Assembly: GCF_039851975.1 (NCBI RefSeq)
Contig: NZ_CP156660.1
Location: 1,679,035-1,743,034, forward strand
Length of the DNA stretch: 64,000 bases
Source of the DNA: Desulfoscipio sp. XC116
Lineage (GTDB): Bacteria; Bacillota; Desulfotomaculia; Desulfotomaculales; Desulfallaceae
Direction: 5' to 3'
The notes below the pieces were generated by a model, which was not told where the DNA came from, did no database searches, and was given only the letters and a program-made list of their open reading frames with translations. The translations under genes were made by a program, and so were the position numbers. Positions 25,757-35,492 of this stretch are shown here, piece after piece (the stretch's first letter is position 1; each line of letters begins with the position of its first letter).

Positions 25757-27192
25757 GAGGGAGCACCTTCCTTGAGCACGCCGGACAGTACTTGCACCAA
25801 GGCGCTTTCCTCGCCGGGTAAAATGGCGCGCATGTCCAGAAGCAGTTTCTCATCCTGCAGTCTGCCGATTACCGCGGGCTCGGACTCCCGCAGTATACCG
25901 GCCAATTCATCAACCGTCATGTTCCGGGGGGCCACTTCCACTGCCCATGAGGGTAAGTCGGCGGTAGGCAGCGCTCCCCCCCCCACCGCAGAGGGTGTTT
26001 GAACCGGAGTAAAAAAAGCCTCCGCACCGGCTGTGGCGTTCAGTTCTTCACTTAAAGTTTGTGCTTTTTGCCGAAGTAAATTATTGTCTGCGGTGAGCAT
26101 ATCCAGGGTGGGGATGTGCTGCCACAGTGTTTGCGGATCAATGTATTCCCGCAGGGTGGCTTCCAGGGCGGATACGGTAAACTTATCGATACGTACCGCT
26201 CTGGTCAGCGGGTTTTTTTTCATGCGGTCCAGGTATTCTTTTTTGCCCACGATAATGCCCGCCTGGGGTCCGCCCAGCAGCTTGTCCCCGGAAAAGGTGA
26301 CCACATCGGCACCGTCCTTGACCACCTGTTGTACGGTGGGTTCCGCAGGCAGCCCGCGGCCGGACAGGTCAACCAGTGATCCGCTGCCCAAATCGCACAT
26401 AACCGGCAGTTGGGTGATCCGGCCCAGTCCAACCAGCTCGGCAGTGGATGTTTCCCTGGTAAAGCCTATAATACGGTAATTGCTTGTATGTACTTGTAAT
26501 AATAATGCGGTTTGGGAAGTGATGGCTTTCTGGTAATCGGTAACATATGTTTTGTTTGTGGCGCCGACTTCCACCAGGCGGGCACCGCTTTGGGCCATTA
26601 CTTCGGGTATGCGAAAAGAACCTCCTATTTCCACCAGCTGTCCCCGGGAAACAATAACTTCTTGCCCCCGGGCCAGGGTGCTGAGAGCCAGCAATACGGC
26701 GGCAGCGTTATTATTCACTACCAGCGCCGCTTCGGCTCCGGTCAGTTGGGTAAGCAATTGTTCCACCGGGGCGTAGCGCGACCCCCGTTTGCCGGTGGCC
26801 AGATCCAGCTCCAGGTTGGAATAACCCGAAGCGGCATTTATAATAGCTTGCCGAGCACTTTCCCCAAGCACGGAACGCCCCAAATTGGTATGCAGTACCA
26901 CTCCGGTGGCATTGAGCACCCGGCGAAGATTGGAGCGTTTTTGGGAGTGGGCCCGATAGACTGAATTTTTTACAATGATGGACATGAGAAAATCACGGGC
27001 CTGTTGTTCTTGTTGAATCAGCAGCCGGCCTGCCGCAAGTTCTTTTCTCAATTGGCTAATGCTGTCCCTGATCGCTTTTAGCACCAGCGGTCGCGGTGTT
27101 GACGAGGTTAAGTCGGCTATGGCGGGGTCTTTAAACACTTCGTCCACCGCGGGTATTTGCCTTAATAAGTATGTGTGGTTATTTACAGACAT
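25753..27192 (-). CDS. selA: L-seryl-tRNA(Sec) selenium transferase
   Basis: A 479-residue PLP enzyme, usual length. The lysine for PLP is in VTFSGDKLLGGPQAGIIVG near residue 290, with NATGVVLHTNLGRS and NNNAAAVLLAL earlier. It converts Ser-tRNA-Sec to Sec-tRNA-Sec using selenophosphate. GGGAGG lies ahead of the ATG. selA and selB form an operon; selD, which makes selenophosphate, is not in the window. Confidence 0.96.
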   Translation of the reverse strand: MSVNNHTYLLRQIPAVDEVFKDPAIADLTSSTPRPLVLKAIRDSISQLRKELAAGRLLIQQEQQARDFLMSIIVKNSVYRAHSQKRSNLRRVLNATGVVLHTNLGRSVLGESARQAIINAASGYSNLELDLATGKRGSRYAPVEQLLTQLTGAEAALVVNNNAAAVLLALSTLARGQEVIVSRGQLVEIGGSFRIPEVMAQSGARLVEVGATNKTYVTDYQKAITSQTALLLQVHTSNYRIIGFTRETSTAELVGLGRITQLPVMCDLGSGSLVDLSGRGLPAEPTVQQVVKDGADVVTFSGDKLLGGPQAGIIVGKKEYLDRMKKNPLTRAVRIDKFTVSALEATLREYIDPQTLWQHIPTLDMLTADNNLLRQKAQTLSEELNATAGAEAFFTPVQTPSAVGGGALPTADLPSWAVEVAPRNMTVDELAGILRESEPAVIGRLQDEKLLLDMRAILPGEESALVQVLSGVLKEGAPS

Positions 27193-27293
27193 ATAGAACC
27201 TCCCGATATTACTGTCTTAAACATTATATGGCAGCGGAACTTGTGACGCAAGGGGAGTGCGGCGCACGGAGTTATTTCGGGATTCCTTAATTG

Positions 27294-28619
27294 TTAAATT
27301 CCAATCCGCTTGCGCACCCGTTTAATGGCGTTTTGGCACTGTACCATCACGTTAGCCTCGTCTATGGTGGCTAGCCGTCCATTTTCATACACAATTTGCC
27401 CGTCCACCATAGTCAGTGTAATATCGCTGCTCCTGGCCTGGTAAACCAGTTGACTGTATATGTCGGTTTCGTTCAGCGGTGCACAATGCAGATTGTTTAA
27501 GTTGACCATGGCCAGATCGGCTTTATTGCCTGCTTCCAGCGAACCGATTTGCTGTTCCAAACCCATTGCCGAAGCTCCTCCCAGTGTAGCCAGCTCGAAT
27601 GTTTGCCGGGCAGGCATGGCTGTGGGGCCGTGCAGTGGTTTTTGGATTAAGGCTGCGGTACGCATTTCCACGAACTGATCCAGATTATTGTTGCAGGGAG
27701 CACCGTCGGCCCCTATAGATACGTGTATCCCCAGGTCCAGCATTTGGGGTATCATGGCTATTCCCGAACCCAATTTAAGGTTGGAGGAGGGACAGTGTAC
27801 CACTCTGGTGCCGCTGCGGCGCAGTATTTCCATCTCTGCGTTGTCCAGCCAGATGCAGTGAGCAAGAATTAAATTGTTGCCCGTCAGGCCAAGATGATCA
27901 AAATAGACAATATTGCGCATTCCTCGCTCAGCCTGCACAATAGCGATTTCGTCGCGGTTTTCCGAGGCGTGGGTATGTACTGCTACGTTGTATTGGCAGG
28001 CTAAATCGCGGATCTGAACCAGCATGGCCTCACTGCAGGAAATGGCAAAACGGGGGTTAAATGCGTAAAGCAATCTTCCTTCGCCCGCGCCATGCCATTT
28101 TTCCAGCAGGTCAACGCTTTGTTGTATTGAAGTATCGGTTTTTTCCAGCAAGCTGCCGATCCCTTCCGGTCCGCGGTCCATCATACATTTGCCGCTGACA
28201 GCCCGAATGCCTGCATCTAAAATAGCCTGAAAGGCGGATTCGGTATGGTGTACAGTTTCCATGTCTATAATGGAGGTGGTGCCGCCCCGAAATAACTCGC
28301 CGATGCCCAATAAAGCCGAGTAATATATGGATGCGGGGTCATGGGCCCCTTCAAGAGGCCAAATGCGGGTTTGCAGCCAGTCCATCAGCGGTATGTCATC
28401 AGCCTGGCCCCTGAAAATTGTTTGACAGAGGTGTACATGGGTTTGGATCAATCCGGGAATAATCACTTGCCCTCGCGCGTCAATCACTCGGTCAGCGGTA
28501 CGGCAGCCGTTTCCAATGCAGGCAATGCGGTCGTTCTCCACCAGCAGGCTGCCTTGCAGTACCTGCCGATCAGGGTTCATTGTGATGATCAGAGCGTTGT
28601 TAATTAATATACTGGACAA
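27294..28619 (-). CDS. Amidohydrolase (TRZ/ATZ/MtaD-like deaminase)
   Basis: A 441-residue metal-dependent deaminase. Metal and catalytic residues are visible: HVHLCQT, HTHASENRDE, ILAHCIWLD and SIGADGAPCNNNLDQFVEMR. The family includes S-adenosylhomocysteine/5-methylthioadenosine/5'-deoxyadenosine deaminases and guanine-type deaminases; the LMDWLQTRIWPLE stretch fits this family, but the substrate is open. In a cell rich in radical SAM enzymes a 5'-deoxyadenosine salvage role is attractive but unproven. The start is TTG with AAGGAG upstream; it lies 101 bases after selA. Confidence 0.8.
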   Translation of the reverse strand: MSSILINNALIITMNPDRQVLQGSLLVENDRIACIGNGCRTADRVIDARGQVIIPGLIQTHVHLCQTIFRGQADDIPLMDWLQTRIWPLEGAHDPASIYYSALLGIGELFRGGTTSIIDMETVHHTESAFQAILDAGIRAVSGKCMMDRGPEGIGSLLEKTDTSIQQSVDLLEKWHGAGEGRLLYAFNPRFAISCSEAMLVQIRDLACQYNVAVHTHASENRDEIAIVQAERGMRNIVYFDHLGLTGNNLILAHCIWLDNAEMEILRRSGTRVVHCPSSNLKLGSGIAMIPQMLDLGIHVSIGADGAPCNNNLDQFVEMRTAALIQKPLHGPTAMPARQTFELATLGGASAMGLEQQIGSLEAGNKADLAMVNLNNLHCAPLNETDIYSQLVYQARSSDITLTMVDGQIVYENGRLATIDEANVMVQCQNAIKRVRKRIGI

Positions 28620-28766
28620 AGGCGCTCTCTCCTTTTCTAAATCTTAAATACCGTTTATGCCGGTAGTGCAGCGTTATGCTGCTTCGCTTGAATATGACTT
28701 GTGGAATTATCGAAGCTAATAAGGTTAAACAATGTTATTTAAAACTATCGTGTCACCTTTTGCCCT

Positions 28767-29438
28767 TTATCTCTTTTTATTGCCGAAGTTAGCATCTTCA
28801 AATTTATGCAGTTTGGTTTTCCGGCCGAAGACGACCATGATGTCGCCTTTATTAAGTCGGGTGGCCGCCGTGGGCTGAACCGGTTCATTACCCTGATATA
28901 CGATTAAAATCCACATGCCGAATCGGTTGGAAGTGTTAAGCTTTTCAAGTGTTTTATCTGTAAAACCCGGTCCCACTTCCAATTGTTCTACTACAAATCC
29001 CCGGGGTAATTCCAGCATGTCGATTTCCGCTTCAGTGGATATAACGTGGGCCAGACGGCGGCCCATATCCCGCTCGGGAAATACGACCCGGTCGGCCCCC
29101 ATCTTTTCTAATACAACCCCTCTCCTTTGATTAGGCGCTTTTACAGATACCTTAACTCCTGCATCTTTTAAAATGCTGGTGGCAATTAAGGCGCCTTCGA
29201 AATCTGTACCCATAGCCACCACCGCCTCATCAAAATTCTTTTCACCAACAATTTTTACCAACTCATCATCATTATCTCCTACATCGAAAATTGCACCTGA
29301 AACAATCATATTTCGTACATCATCCAAATTTTCTTCGTTTTGGTCAATGGCGAAAATGTCATGTCCTCTGTCATAAAGTCCCTCAATGACACCCCGACCA
29401 AAACGGCCCACTCCAATAACCAAGACGGATTTTTTCAC
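28767..29438 (-). CDS. ktrA: KtrA/TrkA-type potassium uptake regulator
   Basis: A 223-residue RCK protein: Rossmann motif VIGVGRFGRGVIEGLYDRGHD at the start, RCK_N to about 130, then a TrkA_C domain (FVVEQLEVGPGFTDKTLEKL). It gates the TrkH/KtrB channel on the inner face of the membrane by binding nucleotide, and TrkA_C can bind c-di-AMP. It lies 59 bases behind ktrB and starts with GTG. Confidence 0.93.
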   Translation of the reverse strand: MKKSVLVIGVGRFGRGVIEGLYDRGHDIFAIDQNEENLDDVRNMIVSGAIFDVGDNDDELVKIVGEKNFDEAVVAMGTDFEGALIATSILKDAGVKVSVKAPNQRRGVVLEKMGADRVVFPERDMGRRLAHVISTEAEIDMLELPRGFVVEQLEVGPGFTDKTLEKLNTSNRFGMWILIVYQGNEPVQPTAATRLNKGDIMVVFGRKTKLHKFEDANFGNKKR

Positions 29439-29497
29439 GGTACTGAATGCACCTGCCTGAATTTGAATTTAATTTTTTTCTTTTTAATTTTAACGTA

Positions 29498-30811
29498 CTA
29501 GCCGATAATAATATCCTCTTTCATATACCGGAAACGTTGTTTCTCTGTGCCGGCCAGCACGATTATTATAGTTAAAACACCTATGCGGCCTACAAACATT
29601 AGAAGCCCGATTAACAGCAAGCCAAAAGGAGACAATTGGGATGTAATGCCCATAGATAGGCCAACCGTTGCCATTGCGGAAACTACTTCAAACAGTACCG
29701 GCATAAACGGCAGATCTTCCACAACCATGAGCAGCAGTGTGCTGACTGCAATCAGCATACCGGCCATGACTATTACAGTAAATGCTTTGGTGACGCTTTC
29801 CGGAGCAATTTCTCTTTCAAAGAGCACCACTGCTTTTTTGCCTCGGACAATAGACCAGGCAGCTAAAACGGTCGTGCCAAAGGTGGTGGTCTTGACTCCT
29901 CCGCCCACGGAACCCGGACTGGCCCCGATGAACATCATGATAATCATTAAAAAAATAAATGGTTCACCCCAGGACGACAGCGGAACGGTAGTAAAGCCGG
30001 CTGTGCGGGTTATTGTTTGAAATAGACTGGTTATTATTTTATCTTCCAAAGGTACATTCGCAAGAGTATGCTGATATTCAGCAGCTAAATAAAAAACGCT
30101 GCCTGCCAGAGTAATGGCGCCGGTGACCAGTAATACCATGCGGCTGTGCAAGCTGAGTCTGCGCCAATTGCGCACTGAAAGCAGTTCTTGTAAAACAACG
30201 TAACCAAGGCTGCCCAGAATAATCAGTGTCATAATTACCAGGTTGACGCCCAAGTGATAGCGGAAGGGTTCCATGCTTTGCCCGGTTAAGTCAAAGCCTG
30301 CACCGTTAAACGCGCTTACCGCGTGAAAGGCTGTGAACAGCAGTCCTTCAATTAGACCGTTATTCCATACGCTGGGAATAAGAAAGCCTAATAATATCGC
30401 GCCTATGCCCTCCAGCAACAGGGTTAGTAAAATGATGCTGCGCGCCAGGCGTACTACTCCCGATATATTAAAATAATTGCGGTCCTGGGCAATCAGCATA
30501 CGATGGCCCAAATGAATACGCAGTCCCAGCATGGTTAATGTGATGGTGGCCAGAACCATGAGCCCCAGTCCGCCGATTTGCATTAGCACCAGCAGTACCA
30601 TATGTCCGAACATAGTCCAGTGACCGGCGGTGGTAACTACCGTCAGCCCGGTTACGGTAAGCGCGGAGGTGGCGGTAAACCAGGCTTGCAGCAGATCGGC
30701 GGTCCCCGGTTGCGTGTATGATACCGGCAGCATAAGTAATAATGTGCCTATCAGGTCGACCAAAGCGTAGCTGATTACCAGTAATTGCCCCGGTTTTAGT
30801 TTGTTTGTCAT
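29498..30811 (-). CDS. ktrB: KtrB/TrkH-type potassium channel subunit
   Basis: A 437-residue membrane protein with the four pore-loop repeats of the TrkH/KtrB superfamily; the filter-like pieces TSALTVTGLTVV, HAVSAFNGAGFDLTG, RTAGFTTVPL and SAMATVGLSMGITS are visible. It imports K+, probably coupled to Na+. It forms an operon with ktrA. The 284-base region upstream shows no c-di-AMP riboswitch that I can recognise. Confidence 0.93.
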   Translation of the reverse strand: MTNKLKPGQLLVISYALVDLIGTLLLMLPVSYTQPGTADLLQAWFTATSALTVTGLTVVTTAGHWTMFGHMVLLVLMQIGGLGLMVLATITLTMLGLRIHLGHRMLIAQDRNYFNISGVVRLARSIILLTLLLEGIGAILLGFLIPSVWNNGLIEGLLFTAFHAVSAFNGAGFDLTGQSMEPFRYHLGVNLVIMTLIILGSLGYVVLQELLSVRNWRRLSLHSRMVLLVTGAITLAGSVFYLAAEYQHTLANVPLEDKIITSLFQTITRTAGFTTVPLSSWGEPFIFLMIIMMFIGASPGSVGGGVKTTTFGTTVLAAWSIVRGKKAVVLFEREIAPESVTKAFTVIVMAGMLIAVSTLLLMVVEDLPFMPVLFEVVSAMATVGLSMGITSQLSPFGLLLIGLLMFVGRIGVLTIIIVLAGTEKQRFRYMKEDIIIG

Positions 30812-31095
30812 ACTAACCTCTGTTTTGTGTGCACCAGTTGTACCGCATCATGGTTGTAATTAATATTATCTTTGCAGTTAATGTCTTCGATTTTAGAATA
30901 CCAAAAGAAGCAGGCAATAACAATGATTGTTGAAAAATATGTCATAACAAAAAAGCGTTCTATAGTATTTAATACTACAAAACACTTTTATATTTTAATA
31001 TTCAACAGGTTGATATTATATCTCATGGAATATTTATTATGCGAATATCTCATATGCCGGCTTACGTTTATCGTTGAACGCTGCAGCGCGGTCTT

Positions 31096-33246
31096 TTACT
31101 TCATTACTATTAGCGCGTCAGCTGCACAGGCGCCTTGACCTTCAGGAAAAACAATGAGCGGGTTAATATCTAGTTCGGCGATGCCGGGGAAATCCCGGGC
31201 CAGGCATGCTGTTCGCTGAATAATTTCCACCAGTGCTTTTTTATCGGCGGGAGGCTGGCCGCGCAGGCCGTCGAGTACACGCCGACCTTTCAGTTCGCTA
31301 AGCATTTCTACGGCGTCCAGTGATGAAACGGGGACCACTCTAAGGGCGATATCTTCCAGCGCTTCCACGAATATACCCCCCAGCCCGACCAGTACTGTGG
31401 AGCCAAATATGTTGTCGTTGCCAATACCTACAATCATTTCCGTACCGCAAGGCAGCATCTGCTGCACCAGTACGCCTTTAATATCGGCGCTGGGATTATA
31501 GTTCCCGGCATTATCCATTAATTTACGGAAACTGCTGCGCACTTCAATGGGGGTGTTGATATCCAGCAGCACTCCTCCGGCATCGGTTTTGTGCAGTATG
31601 TCGGGTGACTCTATTTTCATTACTACCGGGTAGCCGATGGCTCCGGCTGCGGTTACGGCTTCTTCTGCCGTGGTAACCAGCTGTTCCGTGGTGGTTGGTA
31701 TACCGTAAGCCCGCAGTACTTGTTTGGTGGTGTACTCGGACAACTTGGCGCCGGGCGATAGATTATCCAGTATGGCGGCTGCCTTATTCTTGGACTCCTC
31801 CGGTATTATCGGTCCGGCTGATTTGCTTTTCTTGCGGGATTGTACGAAATGGTGGTAATTCGCCAGTGTGGCCAGACCCTTGATAATGAAATCAACTTCC
31901 CGGGCTGCGGGGGTCAACTGACTGTTCATATACTGCAAGGCATCCTGTACCGCCTTTTCCGGGCCCCAGGACAGGTTGAAAACGGGTTTGTCGGTGCGGC
32001 GTCCCACCCGGATCATTTGATCCAGATTGCTTCGGTCGCCGAACTCGGTCCAGTAGGCCACGATCATCATATCCACATTCGGGTCACTGATTACGATTTG
32101 AGCGCACTGCTCCAAAAGCCCGGGCTGGGTCATGATGGCCGAGGTGATGTCTACGGGGTTGGCGGTGGAAGCAAAGTCGGGCAAAAGAGCTGCCAGGGCC
32201 GACCTGGTTTTATCTTGCAGGGGCACAACTTCCAGTCCGTAATGAGCACATTTGTCCGCCAGCATAACTCCGCTGCCGCCCGAAGTGGCCAGTATGGCTG
32301 TTCGCTTGCCCCGAGGTATTTTATTATTGTGCATTACGGAGAGCATCGTTTGAAATTCCTCCAGGTTTTCTACCCGGATAATGCCCTTTTGTCTAAACAC
32401 AGCGTTGTATACTTTCTCGGAGCCCACCAGCGCGCCGGTGTGTGAAGCGGCAGCCCGGGCCGCTGCGGGATAGCGGCCTGCTTTCATAAGCATGATGGGT
32501 TTGCTGTTGGCAAGGGCCATGTCTGCGGCCTGTAAAAATTTTTGTCCGTCCTTAACGCCCTCCAGGTAGCCGCCGATTACACGGGTATGGTCATCGGTAG
32601 CCATATAGCCCAGGTAATGGGAAAACTCTAAATCTGCTTCATTGCCGGTGCTTACAAAATGGCTGAAACCGTAGCCCTTCTCTTTGATCAGTTCGTAAAT
32701 AGCCACCCCAAAGCCGCCGCTTTGGCTGATAAAGCCCAAATAATCGGGTACCAGCACTTTATCGGGCAGGTCGGTAACCGCGAAATTAGCCATCAGTGCG
32801 TTTTGGGCGCTGAAAATGCCCATGCAGTTGGGACCGCATATGCGCATGCCGGTTTCACGGGCCAGCGTGGTCATCTGCCGCTGGATGGCCGCACCTCCGG
32901 AGCCTACTTCGGCAAATCCCGAGGTGAATATAATTACTCCCCTGACATCTTTGGCCGCACATTCCTCAAGAGCGGACATAGTCATGCGAGCGGGTACCGC
33001 GATAATACACAGATCCACTTGATCCGGGATGTCCTTTAATGAAGGGTAGCAGGGTAAGTTCAGTAAAGTATGATAATTGGGGTTCACCGGGTATACTCGT
33101 CCCTTAAAACCGCAGCGGGTTAAGGAGACTAACGGCTGGCCGCTGGGCTTGGCCGGATTGCTGGACGCTCCGATAATAGCGATAGATTCGGGTTTAAAAA
33201 GAGGGAGTAAGCTATTTATTTCTTTAAGAAAATTCGCCGTACTCAT
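31096..33246 (-). CDS. ADP-forming acyl-CoA synthetase (acetate-CoA ligase type)
   Basis: A 716-residue NDP-forming acyl-CoA synthetase with fused alpha and beta parts. The CoA-binding domain comes first (SIAIIGASSNPAKPSGQPL, GPNCMGIFSAQNA), then a succinyl-CoA-synthetase-like flavodoxin domain (SQSGGFG, SHTGAL), and an ATP-grasp domain from about 490 (YPVVMKIESPDILHKTDAGGVLL, ELDINPLIV). It interconverts acyl-CoA and acid plus ATP. AAGGAGG precedes the ATG, and a TetR/FadR-type palindrome sits 26-39 bases upstream, suggesting control by acyl-CoA. Confidence 0.92.
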   Translation of the reverse strand: MSTANFLKEINSLLPLFKPESIAIIGASSNPAKPSGQPLVSLTRCGFKGRVYPVNPNYHTLLNLPCYPSLKDIPDQVDLCIIAVPARMTMSALEECAAKDVRGVIIFTSGFAEVGSGGAAIQRQMTTLARETGMRICGPNCMGIFSAQNALMANFAVTDLPDKVLVPDYLGFISQSGGFGVAIYELIKEKGYGFSHFVSTGNEADLEFSHYLGYMATDDHTRVIGGYLEGVKDGQKFLQAADMALANSKPIMLMKAGRYPAAARAAASHTGALVGSEKVYNAVFRQKGIIRVENLEEFQTMLSVMHNNKIPRGKRTAILATSGGSGVMLADKCAHYGLEVVPLQDKTRSALAALLPDFASTANPVDITSAIMTQPGLLEQCAQIVISDPNVDMMIVAYWTEFGDRSNLDQMIRVGRRTDKPVFNLSWGPEKAVQDALQYMNSQLTPAAREVDFIIKGLATLANYHHFVQSRKKSKSAGPIIPEESKNKAAAILDNLSPGAKLSEYTTKQVLRAYGIPTTTEQLVTTAEEAVTAAGAIGYPVVMKIESPDILHKTDAGGVLLDINTPIEVRSSFRKLMDNAGNYNPSADIKGVLVQQMLPCGTEMIVGIGNDNIFGSTVLVGLGGIFVEALEDIALRVVPVSSLDAVEMLSELKGRRVLDGLRGQPPADKKALVEIIQRTACLARDFPGIAELDINPLIVFPEGQGACAADALIVMK

Positions 33247-33271
33247 TTAACTCCTCCTTAATTGTTACTAA

Positions 33272-33285
33272 TGAATGAACATTCA
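33272..33285. promoter_or_regulatory. FadR-like palindromic operator
   Basis: TGAATG-AA-CATTCA is a perfect inverted repeat 26 bases before the acyl-CoA synthetase gene. It resembles the TGAATGA...TCATTCA sites of the Bacillus TetR-type regulator FadR of fatty-acid breakdown. No such regulator gene is in the window. Confidence 0.6.
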
Positions 33286-33377
33286 CTCTGTTTAGAATTA
33301 TTTTATCATAAAATATAGCAAATAGTAATAATTATTTCAGTAAGTGGCATTGTTTTGATTGCGGAATAAATAACAAT

Positions 33378-33402
33378 CCCGTGCCGCTGTTCAAGGCACG
33401 GG
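33378..33402 (-). terminator. Probable terminator of the menaquinone operon
   Basis: An 8-bp GC stem (CCCGTGCC with GGCACGGG) about 80 bases beyond the mqnC stop, followed on the minus strand by a mixed T-rich stretch. Confidence 0.55.
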
Positions 33403-33483
33403 GATAGATGTTTTCTTGACTAATGATATAGATCCAAGCGGTTAACCGGCACATATGGGCGAGACCGGGGGTGGGCGAATTCT

Positions 33484-34563
33484 TTAATCGAATTCTTTAA
33501 TAATGGTGTAATCGGTGCGGCGTTGAGCAGGCATGAAACCGGCGTCGGCGATGCACCGGTGGATTTCTTCCAGGGGTACCCGGTAAGTGACTCCGGCGGC
33601 TCGCACCACGTTTTCCTCAAGCATAGTGCTGCCAAAGTCATTGGCTCCAAAGGTCAGGGCCAGCTGAGCGATTTTAGCACCCTGGGTAACCCAGGAAGCC
33701 TGGATGTTGGGTATGTTATCCAGCATAATACGGGCGACGGCAATTGTTTTCAGATACTCCACTCCCCCGGCGACAGTTCCTCCCAGTTGTGTGTTGCGGG
33801 GTTGGAAGCTCCAAGGGATAAAGGCGGTGAAGCCGCCGGTGGCGTCCTGCTGTTCCCGCACTCGCACCATGTGCAAAACTCGCTCGGCGGCGGTTTCCAC
33901 ATGACCGAACATCATGGTGGCGGTAGTTTTCAGCCCCAGGCGGTGGGCGCCGTCCATTACATCCATCCACAGCCGCCAGCCTATCTTGTTGGGACTGATG
34001 ATCCGGCGCACCCGGTCCACCAGTATTTCGGCACCGCCGCCGGGCAGTGAATCCAGTCCCGCCTCTTTTAGCCGGGCCAGCACCTCCGTAATGGACAGTC
34101 CCGACCGGCGTGAAAAGTGAACGATTTCCGGCGGAGAAAAGCAATGGTTATGGATGTGAAACCGCGCTTTAATAGATCGAAGCATATCCACATAAAAGTT
34201 TAGCGGCAGATCCGGGTGCAGGCCGCCCTGGATAAGCAATTCCGTACCGCCTACGACCAGAGTTTCTTCAATTTTTTTATACAGAGTGTTTTTGTCCATT
34301 ATATAAGCATCGGTATCGCCGACTTGGCGGTAAAATGCGCAGAAGCGGCACCGGCAGGCGCATATGTTGGTGTAATTTATGTTACGGTCTATGATATAGG
34401 TGACCCTTCGCTGCGGGTGCAACCGCTGTCTGATGGCGTTGGCCGCGTGACCAAGTGCAAGTAATTCACCTTTTTCCAGCAAAACAGTGCCCTCCGAAGC
34501 GGTCAGCCGCTCACCGGTCAAAGCTTTTTGCAGCAGTTCGGGTACTTCTGTCGAATATTTAAT
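33484..34563 (-). CDS. mqnC: Cyclic dehypoxanthinyl futalosine synthase (radical SAM)
   Basis: MqnC closes the spiro ring of dehypoxanthine futalosine in menaquinone synthesis. The cluster motif CACRCRFC (CxxxCxxC) follows TYIIDRNINYTNI; ASWVTQGAKIAQLAL and FGANDFGSTMLEENVVRAAG are MqnC signatures. The first TTG (34521) has no ribosome site and would cut off conserved residues STEVPELLQKALTGERL; the frame runs back to a TGA, and the only start with an AGGTG site is an ATT at 34563, giving about 359 residues. That start is inferred. Last gene of the mqn set. Confidence 0.9.
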   Translation of the reverse strand: MKYSTEVPELLQKALTGERLTASEGTVLLEKGELLALGHAANAIRQRLHPQRRVTYIIDRNINYTNICACRCRFCAFYRQVGDTDAYIMDKNTLYKKIEETLVVGGTELLIQGGLHPDLPLNFYVDMLRSIKARFHIHNHCFSPPEIVHFSRRSGLSITEVLARLKEAGLDSLPGGGAEILVDRVRRIISPNKIGWRLWMDVMDGAHRLGLKTTATMMFGHVETAAERVLHMVRVREQQDATGGFTAFIPWSFQPRNTQLGGTVAGGVEYLKTIAVARIMLDNIPNIQASWVTQGAKIAQLALTFGANDFGSTMLEENVVRAAGVTYRVPLEEIHRCIADAGFMPAQRRTDYTIIKEFD

Positions 34564-34658
34564 GCTTTGTCACCTGCCTTGTTGTTAATATTTAGCGTTA
34601 GATGCATTGTTGTTCTCAATACAGCCTGTTTAATTGAAATGGTGCCCCGGGCATTCGT

Positions 34659-35492
34659 TTAAAAAATATTAAGCTTTACGCGTTCTTCAATAATGCCGCT
34701 TTTGTAAGCGTAATCGAAGTAAGTAAGCAGTGCCTTTTGCTCTTCTTCGCCCAGTTCATGGTGGATGGTATCCAGGTATTTATCCACTACCTCAAATGGT
34801 AATCCGGAACGCTGCCGGGCTTTATCAATCAGTGCTTTCCTTTGGGACCAACCGGTCTGCTTTGCTTCGTAAAGCAGACCGGCCATTTGTTCAATGACAT
34901 GCGGTGCGGTCCGGGCCAGGGCGGTATGAGCCACCCACACGGCGTAAACCATTTTCTGTCCGGTAAATTCCTTCCAGGCTTCGCCCAAGTCGGTGACAAT
35001 TAGTTTCCGGTGGTCGCTAAGCACTTGCTGGTGGGCTTGCATGGCGTCATCACCAATGAGCAATGCCCCGTTCGCTGTGGAAAGCATAGTGTTTAGGTCC
35101 GGGGCGGCGCTGATCAGTTCCACATCTACATGGTAAAAGTGCTCAAATAATATGCGCAGCAGCACCACCGAGGTGGCGGAGGAAGTGGTTACGGCAATAG
35201 TTTTGCCCTCCAGTTCGGTAGGCTGCAAGTGACTGAAGAGAAGAATACTTTCCACCCGACCGTCGGCACTAATGGACAGGTTGGGCAAAATAATGCATTG
35301 GTCGGCATGCCTGGCGTATTCAATAGAAGAAATGGGGGTAATATCCAGCTCTCCTTTTAAAAACATTTTATTTAAGTGACTGGGCGGTCCTTTGACCAAT
35401 TCTATATCGCTTACCAGCAGACCTTCCTCCAAGGCGTGGTAAACCGGTATGCAGTTAATGTATTCAACCTGTCCCAGGCGTATTCCGGGCAT
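34659..35492 (-). CDS. mqnA: Chorismate dehydratase
   Basis: A 277-residue MqnA with the periplasmic-binding-protein-like fold; GQVEYINCIPVYHAL at the start and LLIGDDAM near the middle are typical. It makes 3-enolpyruvylbenzoate from chorismate, the first futalosine step. Its ATG overlaps the mqnE stop (TAATG), so the two are translationally coupled. MqnB is not in the window. Confidence 0.9.
   Translation of the reverse strand: MPGIRLGQVEYINCIPVYHALEEGLLVSDIELVKGPPSHLNKMFLKGELDITPISSIEYARHADQCIILPNLSISADGRVESILLFSHLQPTELEGKTIAVTTSSATSVVLLRILFEHFYHVDVELISAAPDLNTMLSTANGALLIGDDAMQAHQQVLSDHRKLIVTDLGEAWKEFTGQKMVYAVWVAHTALARTAPHVIEQMAGLLYEAKQTGWSQRKALIDKARQRSGLPFEVVDKYLDTIHHELGEEEQKALLTYFDYAYKSGIIEERVKLNIF

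Noticed and set aside
30812-31095. c-di-AMP riboswitch upstream of ktrB, and an 88-codon plus-strand frame there
   Set aside because: No recognisable riboswitch core was found, and the frame is AT-rich, without a ribosome site, and overlaps the acyl-CoA synthetase end.
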